This document shows positions 18,845 through 26,801 of a stretch of DNA of 49,589 nt, one piece after another. Made by a program: the position numbers and the translations under genes. The DNA is taken from positions 1 through 49,589 of the forward strand of contig NZ_JAUMZU010000020.1 in NCBI RefSeq assembly GCF_030527965.1. The letters are read 5' to 3'. The notes below the pieces were generated by a model. The model was not told where the DNA came from and did no database searches. It worked only from the letters and a program-made list of their open reading frames with translations. Origin of the DNA: Neisseria sp. (lineage in GTDB: Bacteria; Pseudomonadota; Gammaproteobacteria; Burkholderiales; Neisseriaceae). Every line of letters begins with the position of its first letter. Positions within the stretch are counted from its first letter, which is position 1.

Positions 18845-19258
18845 TTATTGTACCAGACCGGCCTGTCGGGCGGCCGCCCAGGCGGCGTTTAAACGTTGGC
18901 TGGCGGCTTGTGTGGCGCTATCGGTGCCGGTTTTGGCTTCGCTGGCTTGTTGCAGCTCGGTACGTAGGCGGCTAATGTCGGCATCGGCTTCCTGTTTGCG
19001 CCGCTCGGCATCGCGCAAACGGTTTTGCAGACTGGTGATGTTGCCGTCGCTGCGGTTTTGCTGGCGAACGGCTTCACGGTAGGCCGCTTGCGCGCTGAGC
19101 AGTTCGTCGCCGGCGGCACTCGAACCGGCCGTTACTTTCGCCGTAGCGGAGGGCGGCAGATTGGCCGGCAGCGCATTGGCCGACTGACCGGAAGACGGAT
19201 GAATATAAGAGCAAGCCGACAAGGCAACCGCCAATGCGGCAATCAAAAGAGGCTTCAT
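18845..19258 (-). CDS. Lipoprotein with coiled-coil body
   Basis: The 137-residue protein has a signal ending in VALSAC (lipobox, Cys16), a Ser/Ala/Pro-rich spacer to about residue 45, then a charged heptad-like helix (residues about 52-125, LQNRLRDAERRKQEADADISRLR region) predicted to form a coiled coil. No enzymatic motif or named family was recognised. It lies 34 bases downstream of the Adhesin_E-like lipoprotein gene in the same direction, so the two are probably co-transcribed. Confidence 0.75.
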   Translation of the reverse strand: MKPLLIAALAVALSACSYIHPSSGQSANALPANLPPSATAKVTAGSSAAGDELLSAQAAYREAVRQQNRSDGNITSLQNRLRDAERRKQEADADISRLRTELQQASEAKTGTDSATQAASQRLNAAWAAARQAGLVQ

Positions 19259-19292
19259 GTTTGTTTAATCCTTTATTCTTTTCAGGCAGGCA

Positions 19293-19730
19293 TTATTTAC
19301 CGGCGCAAACGGTTTGGTATTGCTTCTCAACAATCGAGCCGCTGGCGGCCACCGCCATCGGGCGCACGTTAACCGAAGTATAGTTTTGCTTCAGCAATTC
19401 TTTACCGTCTTTATCCAGCAAGGTCAACGCGCTCAATCGGTAGGTTTTGCGTGCGCAGTCGATTTCCCATGTGCCGATGGCGGTTTTATAGCGGGGCGTG
19501 TTCACATAACGCTCTTGCGATTGGTTGACTACCGTTTTTTTATCTCGGAAAGAAACCAAATTGCCGGTGCGTTTGATGCTGCTTTTATCAATATAATTGC
19601 GGATGTTGCCTTCGCTGCTCTCGCCTATGCTCTGCCAGCTCCCTTCTACTTGCGGGCCGCTGACGCAGGCAGAAAGTACGCCGAGTAAAACAAGCGGCGC
19701 GACAAAACGCAAAGCCTTGCTTGGGTTCAT
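19293..19730 (-). CDS. Lipoprotein, surface-adhesin E-like
   Basis: The 145-residue protein starts MNPSKALRF at 19730 with a signal ending in LSAC (lipobox, Cys22). The pattern GNIRNYIDKSSIKRTGNLVSF ... TWEIDC ... YRLSALTLLD resembles the Adhesin_E domain (Haemophilus protein E-like lipoproteins); the two body cysteines (IDC and QTVC) may pair. The family match is from pattern memory only. A longer frame would overlap the divergent recQ start and is unlikely. The promoter region shared with recQ is only about 60 bases. Confidence 0.7.
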   Translation of the reverse strand: MNPSKALRFVAPLVLLGVLSACVSGPQVEGSWQSIGESSEGNIRNYIDKSSIKRTGNLVSFRDKKTVVNQSQERYVNTPRYKTAIGTWEIDCARKTYRLSALTLLDKDGKELLKQNYTSVNVRPMAVAASGSIVEKQYQTVCAGK

Positions 19731-19792
19731 AAACTTTCCTTTCAGACAGGCATTCATTAAAATATCGGCCTTATTATAACGGAATTCTTCAG

Positions 19793-21625
19793 ATGACCAA
19801 GCAGCGCGACGATGCACGGCGAATTTTGCACGATGTATTCGGCTATCCCGATTTTCGCGGACGGCAGGCCGAAATCGTCGACACGCTTGCCGGCGGAGAA
19901 AGCCTGTTGGTGCTGATGCCGACTGGCGGCGGCAAATCGCTCTGTTATCAGATTCCCGCTCTGATGCGGGAAGGCGTGGCCGTCGTCGTATCGCCGCTGA
20001 TTGCCTTGATGAACGATCAAGTTGCCAACCTGCGCGTGGCCGGTGTGCATTCGGCCAGCGTACACAGCGGCACGCCGGCCGATGAAGTGCGCCAAATCGC
20101 CGAAGACATCGCCGCAGGCGATCTCAAACTTTTATACGTTTCTCCCGAACGCCTAGTCAGCGAACGCTTTCTGCGCTTTCTCGACAACACACGCGTCAGC
20201 CTGTTTGCCATCGACGAAGCCCACTGCGTCAGCCAATGGGGGCACGATTTCCGCCCCGAATACCAGCAGCTCGGCCTGCTTGCCACGCGCTATCCCGAAG
20301 TGCCGCGCATCGCCCTCACCGCCACCGCAGATGCCGAAACCCGTGCCGACATCAAGCACTATCTCCATTTGGAAAACGCTCCCGAATTCATCGCCAGCTT
20401 CGACCGCCCGAACATCCGTTACCAAGTGGTCGAAAAAAACAACGGCAAAAAACAACTGCTCGACTTCATCCGCAAAGACATGCAAAACGAAAGCGGCATC
20501 GTTTACTGCCTGAGCCGCAAAAGCGTGGAAGATACCGCCTTATTTTTAAGCAGCCACGGCCTGAACGCCATTCCCTACCATGCCGGCCTGAGCATGGTGC
20601 AGCGCACGCAAAACCAGCGCCGCTTCACACAGGAAGACAACATCATCGTCGTCGCCACCGTAGCCTTCGGCATGGGCATCGACAAACCCGACGTACGCTT
20701 CGTCGCCCATCTCGACATGCCGCAAAGTATCGAACACTTCTACCAAGAAAGCGGCCGCGCCGGGCGCGACGGCCTGCCCGCCACCAGCTGGCTTTGCTAC
20801 GGCATGAACAACCTAATGCTGCTTAAAGAACGCATCCAAGAAAGCGGCGCCGGCGAATTTCAAAAACAAATCGAACTAGCCAAACTCAACGCCATGTTCG
20901 CTGTATGCGAAACCGCCGAATGCCGCCGCGTACTCCTTCTGCGCCACTTCGGCGAAGCAAGCGGCCCGTGCGGCAACTGCGACAACTGCCTCAATCCGCC
21001 CGAGCGCTTCGACGGCACGGTATTGGTGCAGAAGCTGCTCAGCTGTGTTTACCGAGTCGGCCAACGCTTCGCCGCAGGCTACGTTATCAACGTATTGCGC
21101 GGCAAAGACGAAGACTGGATAAAACAAAACGGCCACGACAAACTCTCTACCTTCGGCATCGGCGCCGAACAATCCGATAAAGACTGGCGCGCCGTTACCC
21201 GCCAATGCCTCGGCCTCGGCCTGCTCGACACCGACACCACCAATCACCAAGCCCTGCGCCTCACACCCGCAGCCAAAGTCATACTAACCGGCAAACAAAC
21301 CGTTCGGCTGCGCCCGCTCAAACGCCCCAAACCCACCGCATCAGGCCCGCAAACACAATGGCTGCGCACCGAGCGCGAAGAGCGCATCTGGCAGCAATTA
21401 CGCAGCTGGCGGCTGGAGCAGGCCAAAGCCGAAAACGTACCCGCCTACATCATCTTCGGCGACCGCACTCTGCAAAGCATCGTGCAAAACCTACCGCAAA
21501 CCGAAGCCGACCTGCACGAAATCTACGGCATGGGCGAAGCAAAAATCGAAAAATTCGGCCACGACATACTCGCCCTATGCACCCGCTTTTCACAACAACC
21601 GGATGACGGCGGCGATGTGTTTTAA
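19793..21625 (+). CDS. recQ: ATP-dependent DNA helicase RecQ
   Basis: The 610-residue 3'-5' helicase acts in recombination and fork repair. It has Walker A LMPTGGGKS (about residues 41-49), DEAH box AIDEAHC, the aromatic loop QWGHDFRPEY, motif VI QESGRAGRDG, the zinc-binding cysteines (CETAEC ... CGNCDNC, residues about 365-400), a winged helix, and one HRDC domain at the C terminus (about 525-600). Gonococcal and meningococcal RecQ carry three HRDC domains, so this version has the shorter E. coli-like layout. It is divergent from the lipoprotein gene and ends at an uptake-sequence hairpin. Confidence 0.96.
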   Translation: MTKQRDDARRILHDVFGYPDFRGRQAEIVDTLAGGESLLVLMPTGGGKSLCYQIPALMREGVAVVVSPLIALMNDQVANLRVAGVHSASVHSGTPADEVRQIAEDIAAGDLKLLYVSPERLVSERFLRFLDNTRVSLFAIDEAHCVSQWGHDFRPEYQQLGLLATRYPEVPRIALTATADAETRADIKHYLHLENAPEFIASFDRPNIRYQVVEKNNGKKQLLDFIRKDMQNESGIVYCLSRKSVEDTALFLSSHGLNAIPYHAGLSMVQRTQNQRRFTQEDNIIVVATVAFGMGIDKPDVRFVAHLDMPQSIEHFYQESGRAGRDGLPATSWLCYGMNNLMLLKERIQESGAGEFQKQIELAKLNAMFAVCETAECRRVLLLRHFGEASGPCGNCDNCLNPPERFDGTVLVQKLLSCVYRVGQRFAAGYVINVLRGKDEDWIKQNGHDKLSTFGIGAEQSDKDWRAVTRQCLGLGLLDTDTTNHQALRLTPAAKVILTGKQTVRLRPLKRPKPTASGPQTQWLRTEREERIWQQLRSWRLEQAKAENVPAYIIFGDRTLQSIVQNLPQTEADLHEIYGMGEAKIEKFGHDILALCTRFSQQPDDGGDVF

Positions 21626-21662
21626 AACTATTCCAGTATTTTGGCACAAGTAAAATAGTCTA

Positions 21663-21692
21663 ATGCCTGTCTGAAAAGTTTCAGACAGGCAT
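21663..21692. terminator. Bidirectional uptake-sequence hairpin
   Basis: ATGCCTGTCTGAA and inverse with a 4-base centre, placed between the convergent recQ and the 390-residue protein gene. Confidence 0.85.
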
Positions 21693-21714
21693 CAAACTGC
21701 TTTACCTCATATGC

Positions 21715-22887
21715 TCACTGTTGCCTTTTCTGCGCCGCATCTGCATAACGCGAAATATCACGCTGCACTGTCTCCATATTCAAAGGGTAATCAGGCAACT
21801 TGCCACGCCGTTCTTCCTTTACAATTTCTCCGTTTCGAATAAACCAAGTCTGGCGTTGCTCCGGTGCATTGAAATCAGCAGTTTCTCCGTCTGCCGTTAG
21901 AGGAACGGATGAAGACTGCGCCAAGAAAAGCTGCCCGTTTTCCAGATAATATTCAAAACTCTGCCGCCTTTTCCCATTATCGTAACTCCAATAAATCTTT
22001 TCCGGCCGATGTTGCTCGTCATAACCAACAACCAAGCTGTTCGCCTTCATCCCTGCTGGCATAATTTCCGGCATGTTCCGATAATCAACCGTTTGCAGAT
22101 TTCTCGCAGCAATCTGATTGCTTTTCTTCTGCGCCTGAAAAACATATTGCGTTTTTAAAACGGCATTCTGCGCCTCATGCAAATAACGCAGAGCATCAGC
22201 ATAGCAACGCTTGCAATTTACATATTCCGCCATATCAACCCGCCCTTCACTGCTTTTCATCAAAACAGAACCATCAGGTTGCCAAATCATAACAACCGAC
22301 CACATAGGGGCTTTTACATCAGCAGCATCCTGAGATTTGAATCGGATAATTAGAGCAGAGCGGGGACGGCCATTTGCATAAACAAAAACCGAACTCAGAT
22401 TCTCCCTACTATTCTTACCCCAATTCGAAAACCTCGAAACTTCTATCAATTTATCCTTAAAAAAATAATAACTCGCATTGGACTTAACTTTACCATCGTT
22501 ATGCTGATCGCTATACCATTCACCCTTGCCTTTTAGGTAGTCCAATTTCTGCAGTACAGTTATATAATCGTCTACAGAAGCCAATGGCTTATCTTCGATA
22601 ACCAAATCGCCATTCCGCTCAAATTCCTGTTGATTGATTTTATCGTTATATGCTTTATCGTTATATACAACCTTACCGATATAATGCATAGTCCATATTG
22701 ATTCTTTAACTCTCTCAATCTCCTGCACATACGGAGAAGCCAATGCTTTGCTGTCGGCAGCAGAATTCTCATCATGTTTTACATTAAGATTATCAAAACT
22801 TTCCGGCTTCATATTAAATAAAAGAATGGAACCACAGAACAAAACGGAAACCAAAATCCCCAAAGTGATAAGTATTTTTTTGAACAT
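21715..22887 (-). CDS. Membrane-anchored protein of unknown function
   Basis: The 390-residue protein has one N-terminal hydrophobic helix (about residues 4-25, uncleaved-anchor type), then a long soluble domain presumably in the periplasm. It is rich in Tyr/Trp and Lys/Gln, with a CKRC cysteine pair (MAEYVNCKRCYAD, near residue 225). I do not recognise a family. Its base composition is AT-rich compared with recQ, and it borders the Maf-type accessory region, so acquisition with that region is possible. The 450 bases upstream of it hold no intact gene apart from the uptake-sequence hairpin and fragment listed below. Confidence 0.7.
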   Translation of the reverse strand: MFKKILITLGILVSVLFCGSILLFNMKPESFDNLNVKHDENSAADSKALASPYVQEIERVKESIWTMHYIGKVVYNDKAYNDKINQQEFERNGDLVIEDKPLASVDDYITVLQKLDYLKGKGEWYSDQHNDGKVKSNASYYFFKDKLIEVSRFSNWGKNSRENLSSVFVYANGRPRSALIIRFKSQDAADVKAPMWSVVMIWQPDGSVLMKSSEGRVDMAEYVNCKRCYADALRYLHEAQNAVLKTQYVFQAQKKSNQIAARNLQTVDYRNMPEIMPAGMKANSLVVGYDEQHRPEKIYWSYDNGKRRQSFEYYLENGQLFLAQSSSVPLTADGETADFNAPEQRQTWFIRNGEIVKEERRGKLPDYPLNMETVQRDISRYADAAQKRQQ

Positions 22888-23088
22888 AGTTATTTTTCAA
22901 TCATGGTTTGATTTAAAAGAATATTAAAATTTAATGCCTTATGGCTAGCAATATGAAAATCGCGAAAATGCACCCTTTTAAAAGTAACTCCGTTACATAA
23001 AGCATTTATTCAGAAAAAGAATACATTATTTAATTTAGTACCGATGGCATTATAGCTTTTTCTAAGTTGCATCTACTATTGAATAAAA

Positions 23089-23120
23089 AGGCTGTCTGCA
23101 AAATCATTTTCAGACAGCCT
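23089..23120. terminator. Hairpin of the variant uptake sequence AGGCTGTCTGAA
   Basis: AGGCTGTCTG(C)AAAA and TTTTCAGACAGCCT pair with a single mismatch; it uses the AGGCTG form, not the TGCCTG form. It lies downstream of the immunity-gene fragment at 23155-23340. Confidence 0.75.
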
Positions 23121-23154
23121 ATACACCACTCTTTTAACTTTTCAATTAACACTT

Positions 23155-23340
23155 TTATTTCCTCTCAATCTTCTCATCAGAAACATTTTTTTCCCATAGT
23201 TTCATTAATTCTACACAAGCGATTTGTTGGGTTACCTTCCCCATAAGTCCGATTCTTTGTTTTAAATTCATGAACTCCAAATAATCAATTAACTTACTTT
23301 TTTCATCAGCTTAATTATTTCTTTATTGATCCATAAGTTT
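23155..23340 (-). pseudogene. Frameshifted immunity-like gene fragment
   Basis: On the minus strand one frame reads ENLWINKEIIKLM then stops; the next frame continues with KLIDYLEFMNLKQRIGLMG and ends WEKNVSDEKIERK at 23155. The two join sensibly if one base is restored near 23310, so this looks like the tail of a larger protein. A 38-codon open frame with its own ATG at 23271 and GGAG site remains and could be translated. Its family is not recognised; the place among toxin/immunity debris suggests an immunity remnant. Confidence 0.45.
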
Positions 23341-23883
23341 TCAAGCAGGATTAAGCTTATTAACGACCAGATGATAATTCAAACTTAAAAAAAGCTTAAC
23401 AAGTTGAAAAGCCTCTTCTTTATGTAAAGACCAGTTTTCAGATGAAGATAAAATAGATGCACTTTGCTTTTCAAAACTGCACGAGGCCAGCAAATAAATA
23501 TTTTCCAGCTTATTAAAAATATCAAAATATTTGGACTTTAGATAATCGTCTTCTTCTATAAGCAAAACCAATCTAGAAAAAACGCCAAAGTCACTAACAA
23601 TTTCTTTTGCCTTATTATCTATCAACAACTCAATCTCATAAAGAATCTTTCCAGATAATAACTCTGCTTCAAGCTGATATTTATCACGCCACTTCTTCCA
23701 ATGAGCTGGCCTACCTTCAGAGTCCCATTCATCCAAAGCACTTGCATTCAAGATTTCTAATTGATTCCAGCTTTCTGAAATATCTTCAGAATACGCCACC
23801 CATTGTTCAATATTAGAAACAAAAAGAGAGAACGCATAAATATCAGCAATATATTCCTCAACATCTATATGACTATTTTCCAT
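23341..23883 (-). CDS. Putative orphan immunity protein
   Basis: The 180-residue acidic, helical, cytoplasmic-looking protein has no signal peptide or known motif; it contains aromatic stretches such as SESWNQLEI and RPAHWKKWRDKY. Its ATG overlaps the stop of a frameshifted MafB linker (23873-24065), the position held by mafI immunity genes behind mafB. The matching toxin domain is missing between them. It is AT-rich (about 35% GC by eye), unlike core genes. Inference: an immunity gene kept after loss of its toxin. Confidence 0.6.
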   Translation of the reverse strand: MENSHIDVEEYIADIYAFSLFVSNIEQWVAYSEDISESWNQLEILNASALDEWDSEGRPAHWKKWRDKYQLEAELLSGKILYEIELLIDNKAKEIVSDFGVFSRLVLLIEEDDYLKSKYFDIFNKLENIYLLASCSFEKQSASILSSSENWSLHKEEAFQLVKLFLSLNYHLVVNKLNPA

Positions 23884-24065
23884 GCCTCACACTCACAACT
23901 TTAGTATCGGCTACCTTTATTGCAGAAATCCCTTTCCATGCAGGAACGACAGCCGATGCAACATTAACAGCAGCGCCTATGCCCCTCTGCTACATTCGGA
24001 TGTTGCGCCGCCCTGTTGCTTATATTGGTCTGTGCATCGTTCGCGAAGCGAACTAAGCCGCTAAA
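23873..24065 (-). pseudogene. Frameshifted MafB-type linker fragment
   Basis: The minus strand encodes NISNRAAQHPNVAEG then, in the shifted frame, IGAAVNVASAVVPAWKGI. This matches the linker of the MafB-like frame at 25499-26407 (ISNWAAQHPNAAEGISAAVNVGTAV) base for base over long runs. A run of four C (23982-23985) replaces three in the intact copy and causes the +1 shift. The frame then stops at 23873-23875, overlapping the ATG of the immunity gene; no toxin domain follows. Confidence 0.75.
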
Positions 24066-24174
24066 TTGCATTGAAAAATGCAGGCAGTCAGCTTAATCAT
24101 AAGTTTTCAGACAGCCTTTTCGCTTAGCGCCAACCCAACTCAATCAAACACAAATCAATACTTTTCCAGATTAA

Positions 24175-24663
24175 CTACTTTTTCGCATAATAATCGCAAA
24201 TTTCGTCTAACGGTAACTCTTCTGTGCGCATCCAAACCGGCTCAGCATTATCCGGTAAATCGTCGTAATACTCATTCGGCAGCTCCTTTTCCAGTGCAGA
24301 CTCAACAATATCCAATAAGCCTGTCTGAAAGCGGTTATTAGTTTTCCTGCCAATTTCAATTAAGTAACGAACTTCTTCTACACATTCATAAAACCCTTTA
24401 AAAAATACACGATATTCTTCCCTCTCTTGCGGATTTTCATTGATAAAATCGTCTTCTACCTGCACCATAATCCGGTTGGTTTCTTCCAAATCGGCCCATC
24501 GAACATAACGGCGGTACAGCCTATCGGATACTAACTCATGATTCGGCACCTGTTTTCGAATCAAATAATCCTTCAGCTCCTGAAAAAAACGATACAGAAT
24601 CGTTCTATCCCGTGCACTGCCCATTAAAAGACACATTGGCGATACAAATCCTGCTAACACCAT
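24175..24663 (-). CDS. Putative immunity protein paired with a nuclease-toxin tail
   Basis: The 162-residue protein starts at ATG 24663 behind GGAG, 9 bases after the stop of the PD-(D/E)xK toxin fragment. It has a hydrophobic start (MVLAGFVSPMCLLMG) and an acidic, tyrosine-rich body ending in DEICDYYAKK. The acidic charge and position fit an inhibitor of a DNA- or RNA-cleaving toxin. No family was recognised. An uptake sequence (near 24319-24329) lies within the coding region. Confidence 0.6.
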   Translation of the reverse strand: MVLAGFVSPMCLLMGSARDRTILYRFFQELKDYLIRKQVPNHELVSDRLYRRYVRWADLEETNRIMVQVEDDFINENPQEREEYRVFFKGFYECVEEVRYLIEIGRKTNNRFQTGLLDIVESALEKELPNEYYDDLPDNAEPVWMRTEELPLDEICDYYAKK

Positions 24664-24672
24664 AATCAACTC

Positions 24673-24927
24673 CTAATTATCATCTGTAATAAATTTAACA
24701 TCATCTGCTTTAATGACACCTTTGGTTTTTCTTTCAATTTTCTCTGCTATATCTACTTGATCTGCCTTCGTATACCTTTGCCCCCGAAGGTCTATCTGTA
24801 CGGTTTGCTGCATATTTTCCGGCAAATGCGTTTTTCTTTGCTCTGCCTGTTTGGCAATATTGCGAATCAGGCTGCTTCGATTCTTATGGATATCATAGTT
24901 TTTCACTTCGATACTTTTATTCTGTAA
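24673..24927 (-). pseudogene. C-terminal fragment of a PD-(D/E)xK nuclease-type toxin
   Basis: A stop-free frame from 24927 to 24673 encodes about 84 residues with no credible start (GTG at 24906 is internal). It opens with KSIEVKNYD, the E-x-K strand typical of the restriction-endonuclease-like fold, followed by LIRNIAKQAEQRKTHLPENM and TVQIDLRGQRYTK, the arrangement seen at the ends of CdiA- and MafB-type nuclease toxins. The front of the domain with the catalytic Asp is absent, so it should be inactive. It is coupled to the immunity gene downstream. Confidence 0.6.
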
Positions 24928-25030
24928 CTAAAATAGATTGTCCCTAAATTCAGCATCACTTCTGCAAGATTTTTACCTGCTCTTTTGGTACTCCAAAGTT
25001 AAACTGAAATCCACGTTCCTTCGAGAATAA

Positions 25031-25080
25031 CAAAAAGGGCTGAAGTAGATTAGCAAGCATGTTAAGTCTACCTCAGCCCT
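25031..25080 (-). terminator. Terminator of the HNH toxin/immunity pair
   Basis: AGGGCTGAGGTAGACTTA pairs with TAATCTACTTCAGCCCT on the minus strand, followed by TTTTTG. It lies 9 bases past the immunity gene stop. The downstream 100 bases contain a short stop-bounded frame (LLFSKERGFQFNFGVPKEQ) of unknown origin. Confidence 0.75.
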
Positions 25081-25088
25081 AATAAAAT

Positions 25089-25502
25089 TTATCCCAAACA
25101 AGATTCTTTGTAACTAATTACATTCTTCAACTCATAAAAATCTAAAATACTTTTTGTTTTCATATAGTCATCCAAGAGTGTAAAATTTACTGCTAGATAA
25201 CTTTCTCCAAATCTTCGTATAGTTCCTCTGTTTTCTCTAATAATCGAAAATAAATTTTCGAATGAATTTTTTAACAAAACAATATGTATAGTTATATTAC
25301 CAGATGCTTTTACAAGGTCAGCAAAAAATAAGTGGCCTTCATCTTCCTCGACCTCGACTATATCGTTTAATGCCAAATTTGGAACAAATAGTGGAATTTC
25401 TCTAATTACAAATTTATTATCTAACAATAAATCACCAGATAACCTTTCCTTCTCAATATTACCTTCTAAATCATAATAAAAAACAGTTAATTTTTTTTTC
25501 AT
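25089..25502 (-). CDS. DUF4265 immunity protein
   Basis: The 137-residue protein has the DUF4265 pattern: an N-terminal strand-rich part with IPLFVPNLALNDIVEVEEDEG, then FADLVKASGNITIHI, and the terminal YKESCLG. DUF4265 proteins are recurrent partners of polymorphic toxins. Its ATG overlaps the stop of the HNH toxin frame (ATGA), the expected toxin-then-immunity order. Inference: it binds and blocks the HNH nuclease encoded by 25499-26407. It is followed by a dedicated terminator. Confidence 0.8.
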   Translation of the reverse strand: MKKKLTVFYYDLEGNIEKERLSGDLLLDNKFVIREIPLFVPNLALNDIVEVEEDEGHLFFADLVKASGNITIHIVLLKNSFENLFSIIRENRGTIRRFGESYLAVNFTLLDDYMKTKSILDFYELKNVISYKESCLG

Positions 25503-26407
25503 TTACTCCCTTTCTTCCTATTACAATATCTACATAGAACTTGCCCATTCTTTGGGGAACCTTGTCCTCCCTTTGCTTTTGGTATTACATGATCAACTTG
25601 TCTTTCATTTTTAGATGGTGTTATATTTCTTCTTGATTTTGTTGCAGGAACTGTTTTCACCCCGCAGTTAGAGCACTTAACAGAACCATTATTTCTAATC
25701 CTGTTTAAATCAATTACAACCTCCTTACCAGCTTTAGTAAAATCTTTACCAGAACGATCTATAGCACTAAGCCTATCAGCACGTTTTTGTGCTTTTTCCA
25801 AATTGCTATCAGTATTGAACGTTTTTTTCTTAGGTATCGAAACGGCACCCATCTGAGACCGCTTAAGCGAGCTGCCTCCAATTTCAGCAAATTCATAATT
25901 GCTTCTAACATAGTCGATACCCTTGGCTGTTCCCCATACCGCTGTGCCTACATTAACAGCAGCGCTTATGCCCTCTGCCGCATTCGGATGTTGCGCCGCC
26001 CAGTTGCTTATGCCGGCCTGCACATCGTTCGCAGCACCTGCTGCTCCGCCTAAGCCGCTGATGATGGCCATCTTCCAATCGGTAGAAAATGGCTCCAAAG
26101 CGTGCATAGTGCCGATGCTAAAATCACCTTTAACACCATCCACTGCATCGTCTACACCCAGCACTTCGCCTATACTTTTAAAACCGTTAGATGCCGCTAA
26201 AGCAAGCCCGTTGACGATTTGAAACCCATTACCTGCAAAACCTAAATTCGAGTCGTGCTCAAAGATTTTTTTGCTGGCCTCTTCATTGCGATGAACAAAG
26301 TTAGTCCCTAAATTGCCGAAACGATCGAAAAAACGCTGCTCCGTGCTGCGGTTGTCGTTTAGTTTCAGGTTTAGAAGAATCTGGATTATTCTGATAGCCG
26401 CCGCGAA
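25499..26407 (-). pseudogene. MafB-like toxin missing its N-terminal secretion part; HNH nuclease end intact
   Basis: The frame is stop-free from 26407 to 25499 (about 302 codons) but has no ATG with a ribosome site; only a GTG at 26164 offers a start. The middle resembles MafB: a helical region, AAQHPNAAEGISAAVNVGTA and the boundary motif LKRSQMGAVSIPK. The C terminus is a zinc-HNH nuclease: CSNCG, then RQVDHVIPKAKGG (catalytic His) and NGQVLCRYCNRKKG (second Cys pair). The MafB signal peptide and DUF1020 region are absent, so export is not expected. It overlaps the fused mafA remnant in another frame at the 5' end. Confidence 0.75.
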
Positions 26408-26660
26408 TCAGAACTTCAACAGAATAGTACCCGCCGGTAATGAAGCCCGAACCTTGATCGCCCATCACAGAAACGTAAAGGACAACTTTACGCCCTTGCA
26501 ATGCCGATAAATCCATTTCTTTTACTGCAGCTCGGGAAGAAGCGACCACCAATTCTTGTTCAACAGCAAAGCGTTTGCCGCCGCCATGAGCCGGAAAAAC
26601 TAACTGCCCAATATCTCTTCAATGAAAAACCACACGCCAACGCTTCATTTTGTTTTTATC
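26301..26660 (-). pseudogene. mafA 5' remnant
   Basis: The minus-strand frame reads [33 protein letters not shown] and [20 protein letters not shown], which correspond to the front of MafA lipoproteins. A lipobox-like ALACG survives in a different frame near 26640, so the signal peptide is frameshifted. After [10 protein letters not shown] the MafA similarity stops (about 200 residues missing) and the sequence continues as MafB. Not functional as it stands. Confidence 0.75.
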
Positions 26661-26746
26661 TCTTTTGTTTCCTATTTATTTAATGATGATTCTAAATAAT
26701 ACCCGAAACAAGCAAAATAAGACTAAGCCAAATGAAACAAAAATAC

Positions 26747-26780
26747 AAAAGCCTGTCTGAATATTTTCAGACAGGCTTTT
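26747..26780. terminator. Uptake-sequence hairpin
   Basis: AAAAGCCTGTCTGAA and inverse around a short loop. It marks the right edge of the Maf debris and lies past the stop of the lipoate-ligase-like gene. Confidence 0.85.
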
Positions 26781-26801
26781 GCCATTCAAAATATCATTAC
26801 T

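Noticed and set aside
20236-20826. Arg/Pro-rich frame inside recQ
   Set aside because: Composition (Arg, His, Pro) is typical of a wrong-frame reading of GC-rich DNA.
25000-25080. Short frame (LLFSKERGFQFNFGVPKEQ) as a transposase end
   Set aside because: Only about 34 codons, with no inverted repeats or further transposase sequence; the hairpin is explained as a terminator.
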